Position numbers and translations under genes: made by a program. From Cervus elaphus (Eukaryota > Chordata > Mammalia > Artiodactyla > Cervidae), in contig NC_057832.1 in the NCBI RefSeq assembly GCF_910594005.1, positions 104,605,152 to 104,669,151 on the forward strand: a stretch of DNA of 64,000 nucleotides, in the 5' to 3' direction. Numbering within the stretch: position 1 is the first letter of the stretch; each line of letters starts with the position of its first letter. Of this stretch, positions 1 to 10,079 are shown in pieces. The notes beneath the pieces are model-generated. The model saw only the letters and a list, made by a program, of their open reading frames with translations, was not told where the DNA came from and made no database searches.

Positions 1-51
1 TCCTCTCTCTCTTTCTTCCTTTCTTTCTTTCCTTTTCTTTCTTTCCTTTTG
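1..51. repeat. CT-rich low-complexity tract
   Basis: A pyrimidine-only run of TTTC/CTTT-type units at the window edge. It probably continues upstream of the window. Confidence 0.9.
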
Positions 52-194
52 TAATGTCTGCAATCATTTTGAGCATGCTTATTTCATTTTCTCTTTCAGA
101 TTGTTTTAGTAGCTCAATTCCATGGGAGGTGGGAGGTGATGCAGGTAAAATCTGTTGTCTGAAGTATTTTTTCTTTCTTTTTAAAAAACACTTT

Positions 195-302
195 TTGACC
201 ATGCCATGGAACATGCACAATCTTAGTCCCTCAACCAGGGATTGAACCTGCCATCCCTGCAGTGGAATCTCAGTCTTAATTGCTGGACCGCCAGGGAAGT
301 CC
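195..302 (-). repeat. CHR-type tRNA-derived SINE, partial
   Basis: The plus strand reads the complement of the SINE head: 'accagggattgaacc' near 234 and 'gaccgccagggaagtcc' at the right end. The inverted repeat of tRNA box B and the 'ggacttccctgg' head put the element on the minus strand. The usual T-rich end is not clear on the left. Confidence 0.75.
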
Positions 303-1062
303 TGGTTCATAATTTCTACTGACTCTTGCCCATGATGGATTTGTCCCTCCAGTGTTTTGTAATTTCTTTTATTGTGAGCTCATCTCGTGTGGGACTTGCT
401 TATTTCTGTGAAACTACCTGTATTCTAAATTGTTAAATGCTTCTCTAGCGTGTCTTTTATAACTGCCTATGCCAGACACTCCCAAAATATTACTAGACAG
501 GGACCAGTTTTTACATTAATTTCTTGGCTTGGAAGTTTCTGGGCCATTCCAGTAGGGCAATTTGAAAAAACAAATTCATTTGTAGAGCTGTTCCAGGGTT
601 TCAAATTCTCAGGAAAGACTTCTTTTCCATAAAGAGTGCCAAATGAATTTTCATGTCATCTTGCTATGCTGGTTAGAAAATTTTTTTTCTGGTCAATATT
701 CTCCCTGATGGTTCAGGCCTACCAAGGATCTTGGCTTCCTGTGGGAGTCTCATTTTCATCCCCATCTTTTGCAGGTTTATATCCTTGGTCTATTATTAAT
801 AAAATCCAGGTTCCAAGGCTGGTGAAGATCTGTGACTCACTCCAGTTTTGAGGGCAAAAGGAGCATCAGTTCATATGCTAACTTATTTGGTTTCATTCTT
901 CCTCCTTCTGTGATTTCTTTTTCTTTCCTACGGTCTTAACTTTGCTTAAAATTTTGTTTTTGTTATATTTTTTATCCTGTAACCCTAGATATACTTAGGA
1001 AGGAAGAGTTTCCAAGTTATGCTAGCCTGGCATATTATCATAATCAGAAGTCCTTGCACCTG
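303..1062. other. Unassigned, possibly old LINE-derived DNA
   Basis: T-rich, gene-free sequence. Its style (for example 'attgtgagctcatct' near 372) resembles antisense old LINE sequence like that at 31520-32785 and 59430-60850, but I cannot align it firmly. The open frames at 450-851 show no domain. Confidence 0.25.
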
Positions 1063-1114
1063 TGCTTTATATTTTCTTCCCCATACTCCTAAGTCCTCAT
1101 GCTAAGACTGCTGC

Positions 1115-1388
1115 TGCAGCTGCGGCTAAGTCGCTTCAGTCGTGTCTGACTCTGTGCGACCCCATAGACGGCAGCCCACCAGGCTCCCCCGTCTCTGGGA
1201 TTCTCCAGGCAAGAACACTGGAGTGGGTTGCCATTTCCTTCTCCAATGCCTGAAAGTGAAAACTGAAAGTGAAGTCGCTCAGTCGTGTCCGACTCCCAGC
1301 GACCCCATGGACTGCAGCCTACCAGGCTCCTCCATCCATGGGATTTTCCAGGCAAGAGTACTAGAGTGGGGTGCCATAGCCTTCTCCG
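1115..1388 (-). repeat. Bov-A2 dimeric SINE
   Basis: Two Bov-A units in tandem, each with 'ccaggcaaga' and 'gagtggg', joined by a GAAAGTGAA-type linker around 1253-1275. A 12-base direct repeat (taagactgctgc) at 1103-1114 and 1389-1400 fits a target-site duplication. The gct-rich end on the left is the tail, so the element is on the minus strand. Open frames on both strands here are SINE-encoded noise. Confidence 0.9.
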
Positions 1389-1564
1389 TAAGACTGCTGC
1401 AGTTGCCCCCCCTAATGTATTTTCCTCCAAGCGGGCTAAGATATGATTTCTCAGATGCATCTTTCTAAAATGCTGCTGTGACCACAAGATTTCCAGGCTT
1501 TACAACAGTTAATGGTCTTCTTGTGGTCTGTCGCATAAAGTCTGATTTCCTTGTCCTTGCGTAT

Positions 1565-1705
1565 AAGATTATTCATTGATTCACTCAACAATTGAACAAA
1601 TCTTTATTGTACCAACTACATGACAGGCCCTGGGCTAGGGCTAGGGTTACAGCAATGGATAAAATGAGTTAAGACTGTGCTCTCATGGGCCCAGAAATCT
1701 TACAG
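1565..1705 (-). repeat. L2 LINE 3' end
   Basis: Antisense L2 tail: 'attcattgattcactcaa', then 'caaatctttattg', 'gacaggccctgggctag' and 'acagcaatgg'. Diverged. Confidence 0.6.
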
Positions 1706-1844
1706 TTCTGTGTTTTCTCCAAGTCTGTATTTAACCAAAAATGGTAGACTTGGAATTAGAGTCAGGCTCTTTTAACTTTTAACCCATTGAACTCCTCTAG
1801 TCACAGGTTTAGCTTTGTATTTGATCTGGAATAATATGTGGCTC

Positions 1845-2245
1845 CCACCTAAATTATGTCTGCTGTCTGTTTTAGAGTTGGGTTTGCTATTCATCTAAGT
1901 CATTTCCTTTTTTTCCTGGGCACATAATTAGACCACATTTCCCAACTTCCCATGCAGGTAGAGGTGGTTATGTGACTGAATTCTAACCAGTGAAATATGC
2001 AGAGGTGATATGCACTACTTCCCAGTCTGGACCATAGAACCCTGCACCTGTCATCATCTCTCCTTTCTCTCCATTAGCTGCTGAATATAGAGGACTCCAA
2101 GGACCAAGAAAAGGGTGAATCCATAACATGGAAGAAACATTTCCTGGATTACACATGGAAAGCAGCCTGTCAACCAGGAGAACTTTGTATGACTTCTTGT
2201 GAGTGAGAAATAAATTTCTATTGTCTTAAGTCACTGGGGTTTGGG
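1845..2245 (+). repeat. Probable ancient mammalian LTR-like repeat
   Basis: The segment ends in 'gagtgagaaataaa' (AATAAA signal) followed by 'cttaagtcactgggg' and a T run at 2252-2270. This is the polyadenylation end seen in several old mammalian LTRs. The upstream part 'cttcccatgcaggtagag...tatgtgactgaattctaacca' also looks like a known interspersed repeat. Family not assigned. Confidence 0.4.
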
Positions 2246-2511
2246 GAATTCTTTTTTTTTTTTTTTTTTTACAGCAGATAATAAATGCACCCTTCAAATA
2301 AAAACCTAAAATGGGACTACAAGAATGATAATCAAATGGCATAACTTTATTCTTAAATAATCCATTAAACTATATGCCCTATGTTCATCTTTGACAATCT
2401 GGATATAGACATCAATAGTCTCATTAAATTCAAAGGAGATAGCAGCACTCCAGGAAAATTTAAAATGATATTCAATGATACTGTAAATCCAGTGTACCTT
2501 AATATCAACAA

Positions 2512-2735
2512 GGTGTGCCTGCTAAGTGACTACAGTCATGTCTGACTCTTTGTGACCCTGTGGACTGTAGCCCACCAGGCTCTTCTGTCCATGGGATTTT
2601 CCAGGCAAGAATACTGGAGTGGACAGCCATTTCCTCCTCCAGGAGACCTTCCCAACTTAGGGATTGAACCCACATCTCTTACATCTCCTGCATTGGAAGG
2701 CAGGTTCTTTACCACTAGTGCCACCTGGAAAGTCC
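2512..2735 (-). repeat. Bov-tA SINE
   Basis: Near full-length. From left to right the plus strand gives the antisense Bov-A part (gactctttgtgaccctg, ccaggcaagaatactgg) and then the antisense tRNA-Glu part ending in 'ccacctggaaagtcct'. Flanking 'tcaaca' (2505-2510 and 2735-2740) may be a short target duplication. Confidence 0.9.
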
Positions 2736-2739
2736 TCAA

Positions 2740-3298
2740 CAGCATTTTTGAATAAAGTAATGAAATAGGGGTACTACTCAATGAGCTCAAAACTGCCTGA
2801 TCAATTATACCCCAGATGATTAGTAGACACATTTAAGTATGTAGAGTGTTCTGCAACTCCAGAAATATTGGGCTATTCTCTTAGCCTTGTCTTGGTCAGC
2901 ATTTTTATTGGTGTCTTGCATGAGGATGTAGTAAGTATGCTGACCATGTGACAAAAGTCTGGAGGGGCTAGAAATGAGATATAAGATCACTGACAGAATC
3001 AAAATTCATTATCTTGATGTGCTGCAGTGCTGGGCCAAAACCAGCAACATGACATGTAATAAGGGTAAATGAAAGGTCTTGTTTTTAGCTCAAAAAATGA
3101 ATTATAAAAATACAAGATGGAGAATATGTAACTTGGCAGTTGGTGTAAAATGGCTCTGGGGGTCTTGTTTAACCAAAAGCTCGATTTGAGCCAATAGTGT
3201 GATATGGCTTCTCAAACATCTGCTTTAATCAAAGCATCGTGGGACCATCATGAGACACATTAGGCTGTGTACTCCTCAGATGAAACCTGGGGTGTTAT
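2740..3298. other. No recognised feature
   Basis: AT-rich sequence between two SINEs. The frame at 2820-3002 (minus) has no recognisable domain. I see no repeat family or motif here. Confidence 0.4.
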
Positions 3299-3316
3299 TT
3301 TTAATTGTAATTTTAA

Positions 3317-3621
3317 AATTTCATTTATTATTTATTTTTGGCTGCTCTGGGCCTTCACTGCTTTCCAAGGGCTTTTGCTAGTTGCAGTGAGCAGGGGCTT
3401 CTCTTCGGTGTGATGTATAGGCTTGCCACTGCAGTGGCCTCTGTTGTTGAGGAGCAGGGCTCTAGGCATTCGGACTTCAGGAGTTGTGGCACACAGGTTC
3501 AGTGGTTGTGCCGCATGGCCTTAGTTGCTCCATGGCATGTGGGATCTTCCCACACCAGGGATCAAACCCATGTCTCCTGCATTTGCAGGTGATTCTTATC
3601 CACTGTGCCACCAGGGAAGAC
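3317..3621 (-). repeat. CHR-type SINE, near full length
   Basis: Starts with an AT-rich tail (tttattatttatttttggctgc) and ends 'gtgccaccagggaaga', the antisense tRNA head. Flanked by an 18-base imperfect duplication, ttttaattgtaattttaa at 3299-3316 and ttttaattataattgtaa at 3622-3639 (16 of 18 identical). Confidence 0.85.
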
Positions 3622-3837
3622 TTTTAATTATAATTGTAAACTTCTGTGTATGTTGGAACAGTGATGAACTAGAGACTCCATGGAGGAGGTGATGAAGATG
3701 GTGAATAAAGAGGTCTGCTGCCTTGCATCCATAGCATACCACTGTTTAGCACTCATTTCTCCAGCTTTGCACTACAGTCTGTCTCATCCACTAGACAAGC
3801 TCCATTAATGAACGGATCCTAATAATCATAGCATCAA

Positions 3838-4078
3838 CAATGGTTACAGGTAACATTGACTGAGTTTTTCCCTTATGCAAGGCGTTTCTCTAAATGTTTT
3901 ACATATATTCCCTTATTTAACCTCATGGCAGCTCTATGAAATGGATCCTACTAGTGACCCACTTTTATGCATAAACTAAGACATAGTGGGGTCAAGTTCC
4001 TTAGTAAATGATGGAATCAGGGCACAGTGTCAGGCAAGCTCTTAAACCCCCAACCTTAAGCCCTCATGCTCAATCATT
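3838..4078 (-). repeat. MIR SINE
   Basis: Antisense MIR. It runs from 'taacattgactgag' through 'ttatttaacctcatggcagc', 'tagtggggtcaagttcc' and 'ggaatcagggcacag', in the order expected for the reverse complement of the MIR core and tRNA part. Confidence 0.75.
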
Positions 4079-4260
4079 TTACTGAGGGAGAGTAGAGTGG
4101 TACATAGAGACCAAGGTGTACAAAGAACCAAGAGGGGCAGAGTTCTCTGGTAAGCGGTGGGAACTTGTCTAGTGCCCGCTGCATATAAGAGAATACACTC
4201 ATGAGGTTTGGATACACCTGGCCACCTATTCCAGTAGCTTCATGAATAATATCCACATAC

Positions 4261-4350
4261 TTTTATTTTTCAAAAGCACTTTAAATTTGAGACATAATTG
4301 ACATATATTACATTAGTTTCAGGTGTCAAAAACATTTCAGAAACACTTGA
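4261..4350 (-). repeat. Old L1 3' end fragment
   Basis: T-rich left end followed by 'tttgagacataattgacata' and 'ttagtttcaggtgtc', the antisense of a mammalian L1 3' untranslated end. Confidence 0.55.
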
Positions 4351-4439
4351 TGCTCTTTAATCCTCCACATTTCTTTGTAAATTAAGCATGGCAAGTTTAG
4401 AATAAGGAAACAAGTCCAGAAAGACTACATTAGTTCATC

Positions 4440-4580
4440 CACCCATATGTTTATCAACAAACATTTATTGTCTATTATGTTCCAGACAATACCACTAGAT
4501 CATAGGAACTTTATAAAGCAGGTGTTATCTCTATTTCATATTTAAGGAAATGGAAGTTCTGAAGATTGCATCAGCACCAG
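4440..4580 (-). repeat. MIR-type fragment
   Basis: 'caacaaacatttattg...attatgttccagaca...tctatttcatatttaagg' follows the antisense MIR 3' and core order. Strongly diverged. It abuts a microsatellite. Confidence 0.5.
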
Positions 4581-4593
4581 CACTATGAGATAA

Positions 4594-4693
4594 ACACACA
4601 CACACACACACACACACACAATATATATGTGTGTATATATATACATATATATATATATATATGTATGTATATACACACACACATATATATGAT
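4594..4693. repeat. Compound CA/TA/TG microsatellite
   Basis: (CA)n of about 14 units, then alternating TA, TG and CA dinucleotides, about 100 bases in all. The open frames across it on both strands are poly-(Y-I), poly-(T-H) or poly-(V-C) artefacts of the repeat. Confidence 0.95.
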
Positions 4694-5039
4694 ACATGTC
4701 TGGGTCCAACATTACATACTTTTCTTTCAAAGGTTGAAGTTGGAAGGGTCATTCTTCCTCAATATTAAATTTCACAACCCTATGTGCTGGAAAGGGGTTT
4801 CCATATCTAATTAGTAGTTGCGCTCTTGGTTTCCAATATGATGTTCTTACATTAGACAGATTATGTGAAAAAAAATCAAAGCGACATAAATGCAAAGAAG
4901 GGTCATCATTATCAATAGGGATGAACATTCTTAAATAAACGCCTGTTAGAAAGTGAGATCACCCTTGGACGGTGCTTTGAGATCTTTGGGAAGTGTGATT
5001 GGGGTTGAGGGGAGCAAGCCAGGACACCTTCCCGTCCAG

Positions 5040-5085
5040 ACATTCCAGGCTCCAGGCCTCCCAGCTGTGGAATGTCCTGGAATGT
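5040..5085. promoter_or_regulatory. Cluster of three TEAD-like motifs
   Basis: Three exact matches to the TEAD/MCAT consensus in 46 bases: ACATTCCA at 5040-5047, TGGAATGT at 5068-5075 and TGGAATGT at 5078-5085. The last two are direct repeats 10 bases apart, about one helical turn. The surrounding 4890-5200 shows no repeat I recognise. A cis-regulatory role is inference. Confidence 0.3.
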
Positions 5086-5206
5086 GCTCGAATGAGTGTG
5101 GGCTGTGGAGTCTGGGAACAGTAGGGCTCTGATAGCAGGGGCTGGTCTGGACCCACCTGGGACCTCTGGTGTTGTTCACCAGCAAGGTAAAGAAACTAAT
5201 GCAAAA

Positions 5207-5399
5207 AAATCCGCCTGACAATGCGGGAGACGTGGGTTTGATCCCTGCGTGGGGAAGATCCCCTGAAAGAGGAAATGGCAACCCACTCCAGTATTCTTGC
5301 CTGGGAAATCCCATGGACAGAGGAGCCTGGTGGGCTACAGTCCACAGGGTCACAAAGAGTCTGACACGACGGAAGCTACTTCGCACACTTGCATGCACA
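5207..5399 (+). repeat. Bov-tA SINE, 5' end altered
   Basis: Sense Bov-tA: 'atccgcctgacaatgcggga', 'gaagatcccctg', 'ccactccagtattcttgcc' and 'gtcacaaagagtctgacac'. The usual 'gcttccctggtggctca' head is missing. In its place is 'ggtaaagaaactaatgc', so the copy is 5' truncated or carries a small insertion. The longest frames nearby start inside it. Confidence 0.85.
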
Positions 5400-6750
5400 T
5401 CTTGTCACTGCAGGCCTCCCTGAGAGCAGAGGTGGTTTCAGGGAGAAACCAAAACCAAAGAAGAGAGTGGTTGCTCTATCCTTTCTTACAAATGTCCACC
5501 AGGTCAGCGCAATTTCCAGCTGAGGCTATCCAAAAGTCTCCCTCACCCCTGTCACCACGGAGAGTTAGAAAGTCTGTGTCACCTATCCTTCTTCCTTTTA
5601 AAGGAACGGTCTTCTTTAAGGTTAGAACTGAAGAGAAACTGTGGACCCAGGCAGTGAAGGGTAAGGAGTTGGTAGTGAAAAGAGAAGCAAAGTGTTTGGT
5701 GCTTCAATCCTGGAAGTTCCTGGGAACTCGCCTGCCCACTTCTCCCTTTTAGTACAGACACAAAGGCTAGCCTCTCTGCAGAAGCCTTTTAAAGTGCTGT
5801 CAATAAGAGATCATTCAAGGAGAGTTGGAATGCTCATCAGGGGAAAGATTTCTGTGTCTCTCCTGGGAGGCCTCAGAGACGTCTACATTTCCCAGAACTT
5901 CCCAGAAGAGAATCAAGGGGAAGGAAAATTACTGCTTAGACTGAAGTTGGCAGTGGCTTTGGGTATCAGCTCCCCCCCTCCCCCTAGGCCCTGGCTTGGT
6001 GCCTCTATGGAGAAGCATCTTTAACTTTCATTGCCAGGGGTGTTTTGCTTCTGGTGAGGGGAGGAGGAGATAGGAGAGGAAATAAAAGCACAAAAATGAA
6101 AAACAAAGAATTCCTGAAGGTCTGATAAGTTGTTCAACTATGCACCAAAACATAAATATTTGGCCAAATTAGTTACTCCAAATGCTTTATATTTCTAAAA
6201 TTGAGCCATAGTTTTGTTATACTTTGAAGTTTTTCAGCTCTTGACAATTCTGTGAAACTCTAAGGGGAGTGGGGCTTGGAGTTCATTTCCCTCCCTGAGA
6301 TTCCAGCAAATACTTAGCTTCCTTTCTTTGAGGCCTGGTGAAATGATTTTGTTTTGTTGGTCATCTCTTTCCAAAGGGACATGTTCTGTGTTTGTGCAGT
6401 CACTCAAGTCAGCATTTTATCAGTGAACAAGCAACAGGCAGCGTGTGCTGGAAAATAATAGCTTGGAACTGATGAGAAAGCTCTAATGGTTACTAAAATA
6501 TCTGCATCCTAATATAATCTGCAGTGATGCTGCAGCTTAATTTCTGCTCACCTTCTGTTGAATTCACCTTTTGAGATTTGCATGACTTCAATCATGTAGT
6601 ATTTCATGACTGAAATCTAATTTACTTATGCTATGGCATGGCAGAAATCACTGTTCCCTTGGACGAAGAATGAACATCCATAAATTGAGTGTTTATATGA
6701 TCCTCAAGCTGTTGGTTAATTTCCTCAGTGCAGTCCTGTTACCTGAAAAC
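5400..6750. other. Gene-free, no recognised repeat
   Basis: About 1.35 kb of mixed composition. Frames at 5297-5752 and 5692-6024 run through it, but the first begins inside the SINE and neither shows a domain, coding-like repeat structure or splice context. A short C run lies at 5974-5986. Confidence 0.35.
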
Positions 6751-7427
6751 TTGGGTTCACCTCTGGGATATTGAGCCAAAAGATACAATCAAGCCAAGGA
6801 ACGGGAGATGGAAGGTTTTCTTACTATACTTGCAGCAAGTAAGGAGAATCAGGGATCTTTCCCAAAGCAGTGTTTTCCCAGACAGCAAAATTGGGGAAGT
6901 TTAAGCTAAAGATAAATGCATACTCTTGAAAGGGTTTGAGTAGTAGGCAGAGACCAAACTTTAACTAATTAAAGTCAGGAGTTCAGTAAAGGTCAACATC
7001 CTCATCCTTTACGTTCCAGCTGATCTTGTGTGGTTGAGTGTTTCAGGCTAATCTTTACCTTGAAATAGAACTGGGACTCTTCACAAGTGGTATATTATCT
7101 TTGCTAGTGTTATTTCTCGTGCCATAAGAGTCTTTGTTTCTGCATTTTTTTGTTCCCTAGAGATCATTAATTACTGAGACTTGGTCAAGGGCATGACTAG
7201 GCTTGAGTCACAGAACAGTTTAGGCCAAAAATGGCTTCTCTTATGTTGAGAAAGCTATGTCTGGTTTTATTTCTCTGGGCATCCCTTCCTTAACTGCTTA
7301 TAGTCCTCTAATAAATTCAATGAAAAATAACCAATCTTATCAGTTGTTTGCTATCATTTAAAAAAGCAGTGAGATATTTTAAGGTCTAGGAAACAATGGG
7401 CCTTCTTTTCCTGCAGTCCCCATGTTT
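6751..7427. other. Unassigned, possibly upstream part of an ERV-related segment
   Basis: No family recognised firmly. It directly precedes the LTR-like stretch and may belong to the same element, but I see no primer-binding site, polypurine tract or retroviral protein frame. Confidence 0.2.
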
Positions 7428-7441
7428 AAGGGAGTTAATTA

Positions 7442-7758
7442 TTTTTTACTTCTTTTCTTTATTTAGTTTTGGCTGTGACGGGTCTTTGTTGCTGCATGGG
7501 GTCTTCTCTAGTTGTGGTGAGCAGGGGCTCCTCTTCTGTTGTGGTGTGCAGGCTTCTCACTGCGGTGGCTTCTCTTGCGGATCACAGGCTCTAGGTGCGT
7601 GGGCTTCAGTAGCTGCGGTTTGCAGGCTCTAGAGCTCGGGCTTAGTAGTTCTGGGCTTAGCTGCTCTGGGGCATGTGGGATCTTCCCAGACCAGGATCAA
7701 ACCTGAGTTCCCAGCATTGCACGGTGGACTCTCAACCACTCAACCACCAGGGAAGCCC
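7442..7758 (-). repeat. CHR-type SINE, near full length
   Basis: Antisense: 'tttatttagttttggctgtg' at the left and 'caaccaccagggaagccc' at the right. The 14-base target duplication aagggagttaatta (7428-7441) / aaggaagttaatta (7759-7772) has one mismatch. It interrupts the LTR-like region. Confidence 0.9.
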
Positions 7759-7772
7759 AAGGAAGTTAATTA

Positions 7773-8115
7773 AACAAGGAGGGTATTAGATTAAAGTGGC
7801 TTTAATGCCTTAGTAGCCTAACCTAAGCCAAACCTAAGCAAACCCAAACCTAAACCTGTAGACACCTCAAGGTAAAGAAATCAAACCTAAGGAGAACCCA
7901 TCAGAATGAACCAAGTAGACGTTCCCAAATAAGGCAACTGCTTAAGCTATAGTCAAGCAGATAATTGCTTTGTTTTTGCCTCTTCTCTATCAAGTCTCTA
8001 CTCGAGCGTCTATAATATAAATGGTGAAGCACTCTGGTTTGCTGGTACCCAATTCAAATCGATTTTTGCTCAAATAAACTCTTAAAAGTGTAATATGCCT
8101 CACTTTATCTTTTAA
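7773..8115 (+). repeat. Probable endogenous-retrovirus LTR remnant
   Basis: The right part looks like an LTR U3/R end. A TATA-like 'tctataatataaatgg' near 8010 is followed by 'gctggtacccaattcaaatc', an AATAAA at 8073-8078 and 'atgcctcactttatctttt'. It has no coding content and its 5' limit is unknown. Family unassigned; the ERV1-like look comes from memory of similar LTR ends. Confidence 0.4.
7808..7855. repeat. Degenerate AACCTAA-type tandem repeat
   Basis: Six or so diverged units of the form (c)taacctaagc / aaacctaagc / aaacccaaacctaaacctg. Probably a local expansion within the LTR-like segment. Confidence 0.6.
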
Positions 8116-8231
8116 CAAGGGGAAGATCAAGACAGAAAGATGGAAGAACAAAGCCCCAAAGCCCTTGGCCAGTGGGAAACTTTTTCTCTAGTAGTAGCTC
8201 ACTGTACATCATAGTAATGAGAATTATTTTT

Positions 8232-8398
8232 TAAAATTATTTGGCTGTGTCGGGTCTTAGTTGCGGCACATGGCAACTTTAGTTGCAGCATGCGGGATTC
8301 TTTGAGTTGTGGCATGTGAGATCCAGTTCCCTGACCAGGGATCAAAACTGGGTCCCTTGCATTGGGAGCATGGAGTCTTAGCCACCTGGGAAGTCCTA
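8232..8398 (-). repeat. CHR-type SINE, internally shortened
   Basis: 'aaattatttggctgtgtcgg' at the left and 'cttagccacctgggaagtcc' at the right, with about half of the usual middle missing. Target duplication agaattattttt (8220-8231) / agaactattttt (8399-8410), one mismatch. Confidence 0.85.
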
Positions 8399-8410
8399 AG
8401 AACTATTTTT

Positions 8411-8817
8411 GTTAAAGAGGACAATGTGTGGTGTTACTGAGAACTGTCACTTTCTAGGCAAAGCAAAGTGCTAAAGAAGTATCAAGCCTGCTCTCGGGCC
8501 CCAAATCTTTTGACCTCATGCCCAGGAAGCGAGACCAGGGACCACCTCCGGATGTTGCTGATGAGAGTGAGTCTGTAGCTTAGAGTTCAGGTCAGATATT
8601 TAATGCAGAAAATCAGAGGTCCTGCCTCGTTAGAGTTAGCTTTAAGGATTTATTCTATTCTGTTTTATTAGGAAATACTTGTGTTTGGGGATGGGGGTGG
8701 TTATGAGAGGGACAGAGCAAGACCGACTGCATAATTTCTTTTTAGGAAGCTTTGGAGATATTTAAAGCATAGAAGGTTCACCTATATATGCAGACGCTGA
8801 CTGAATTACTCTGAAAT
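8411..8817. other. No recognised feature
   Basis: Unclassified sequence before the BovB cluster, with no open frame of note and no motif I can support. Confidence 0.35.
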
Positions 8818-9287
8818 TGTTGCTGTTGTTTGATCGCTCAGTCATGTCTGATACTTTGCAACCCCATGGACGGCAGCACACCAAGCTTCCCTGTCCTTCA
8901 CTATCTCCCAGAGTTTGCTCAAACTCATGTCCATTGAGTCGATGTTGCCATCCAACCATCTCATCCTCTGTTGTCCCCTTCTCCTCCTGCCTTCAATCTT
9001 TCCCAGCATCAGGGTCTTTTCCAGTAAGTCAGTTCTTCACATCAGGTGGCCAAAGTATTGGAGCTTCAGCTTCAGCATCAGTCCTTCCAATGAATATTCA
9101 GGGTTAATTTCCTTTAGGGTTGACTTGTTTGATCTCCTTCTGTCCAAGGGACACCCAAAAGTCTTCTCCAACACCACAGTTCAAAATGATCAGTTCTTCG
9201 GCACTCAGAGATTTCTTTATGGTCCAACTCTCACATCCATACATGACTACTGGAAAAACCATAGCTTTGACTAGATGGACCTTTAAT
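8818..9287 (-). mobile_element. BovB LINE 3' part (host copy of a nested insertion)
   Basis: Antisense BovB. The 3' end is at the left ('gctcagtcatgtctgat'), followed by the untranslated and C-terminal coding region up to 'gactagatggacc'. It is then broken by a plus-strand BovB insertion. After the insertion a few host bases (caaagtaa, 9931-9938) resemble the continuation, then similarity ends. BovB is an RTE-clade retrotransposon known to have entered ruminants by horizontal transfer. Confidence 0.85.
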
Positions 9288-9921
9288 AAATAGATGGGGA
9301 AACAATGAAAACAGTGAAAGACTATTTTCTTGGGCTCCAAAATCACTGCAGATGGTGACTGCAGTCATGAAATTAAAAGATGTTTGCTCCTTGGAAGAAA
9401 AGCTATGACCAACCTAGACAGCATATTAAAACGCAGACCTTTCTTTGCCAACGAAGGTCCATCTAGTCAAAGCTATGGTTTTTCCAGTAGTCATGTATGG
9501 ATGTGAGAGTTGGACTATAAAGAAAGCTGAGCACCAAAGACTTGATGCTTTTGAACTGTGGTGTTGGAGAAGACTCTTGAGAGTCCCTAGGACTGCAAGG
9601 AGATCCAACCAGTCCATCCTAAAAGAAATCAGTCCTGAATAGTCTTTGGAAGGACTGATGCTGAAGCTGAAACTCCAATACCTTGGCCACCTGATGCAAA
9701 GAATTGACTCATTGGAAAAGCCCCTGATGCTGGGACAGATTGAAGGCAGGAGGAGAAGGGGACGACAGAAGATGAGATGGTTGAATGGCATCACCCACTT
9801 GATGGATGTGAGTTTGAGCAAGCTCCGGAAGTTGGTGGTGGGCAGGGAAGCCTGGCGTGCTTCCCTGCAGTCCATGGGGTCTCAAAGAGTCAGACACAAC
9901 TGATCGACTGAACTGAACTGA
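9288..9921 (+). mobile_element. BovB LINE, 5'-truncated, nested in opposite orientation
   Basis: Sense BovB from 'aaatagatggggaaacaatg' to the typical 3' end 'gactgaactgaactgaa' (9907-9921). The 9-base acctttaat occurs at 9279-9287 and 9922-9930. It is a good target duplication, because it falls inside the antisense BovB copy on the left. It is the only BovB here on the plus strand. Confidence 0.85.
9445..9903 (+). pseudogene. BovB reverse-transcriptase C-terminal relic
   Basis: Two frame segments, 9445-9642 and 9646-9903, are separated by an in-frame stop after 'KEISPE'. The first has the conserved BovB string from 'KVHLVKAMVFPVVMYGCESW' to 'RSNQSILKE'. The second carries a basic stretch (GRRRRGRQKMRW) and ends in the SINE-like tail. 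In intact RTE elements this region is the C-terminal end of the endonuclease/RT protein, after the palm. The fragment lacks the nuclease and the catalytic palm motifs, so it is non-functional. Confidence 0.8.
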
Positions 9922-10079
9922 ACCTTTAATCAAAGTAAACCAGTCCCAGTAAGCTTGTCAGAGCAAAATTCTTCAGAAGATATTTTCTCTACATCTTCCT
10001 GGTCACTATCACTTGATTTTCTCAAAGGAGCCTCTCCCCCTCCTTGACTAGCCTCTCAGTTCCTGCCCTTCCTAAGCCT

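Noticed and set aside
1089..1487. 132-residue minus-strand frame
   Set aside because: Encoded almost entirely by the dimeric Bov-A2 SINE, with its characteristic 'CSLENPRDGGAWWAAV' translation artefact.
4531..4814. Frames rich in alternating Y-I, T-H or V-C
   Set aside because: Translations of a dinucleotide microsatellite.
4946..5752. Open frames of about 150 residues on both strands
   Set aside because: Both run into or begin in the Bov-tA at 5207-5399. The apparent coding is SINE sequence joined to flanking DNA.
8818..9921. Twin-priming (5' inversion) as the origin of the opposed BovB pieces
   Set aside because: Twin priming yields one 3' end. Here both pieces contain the BovB 3' end, and a 9-base duplication flanks the plus copy, so a separate nested insertion fits better.
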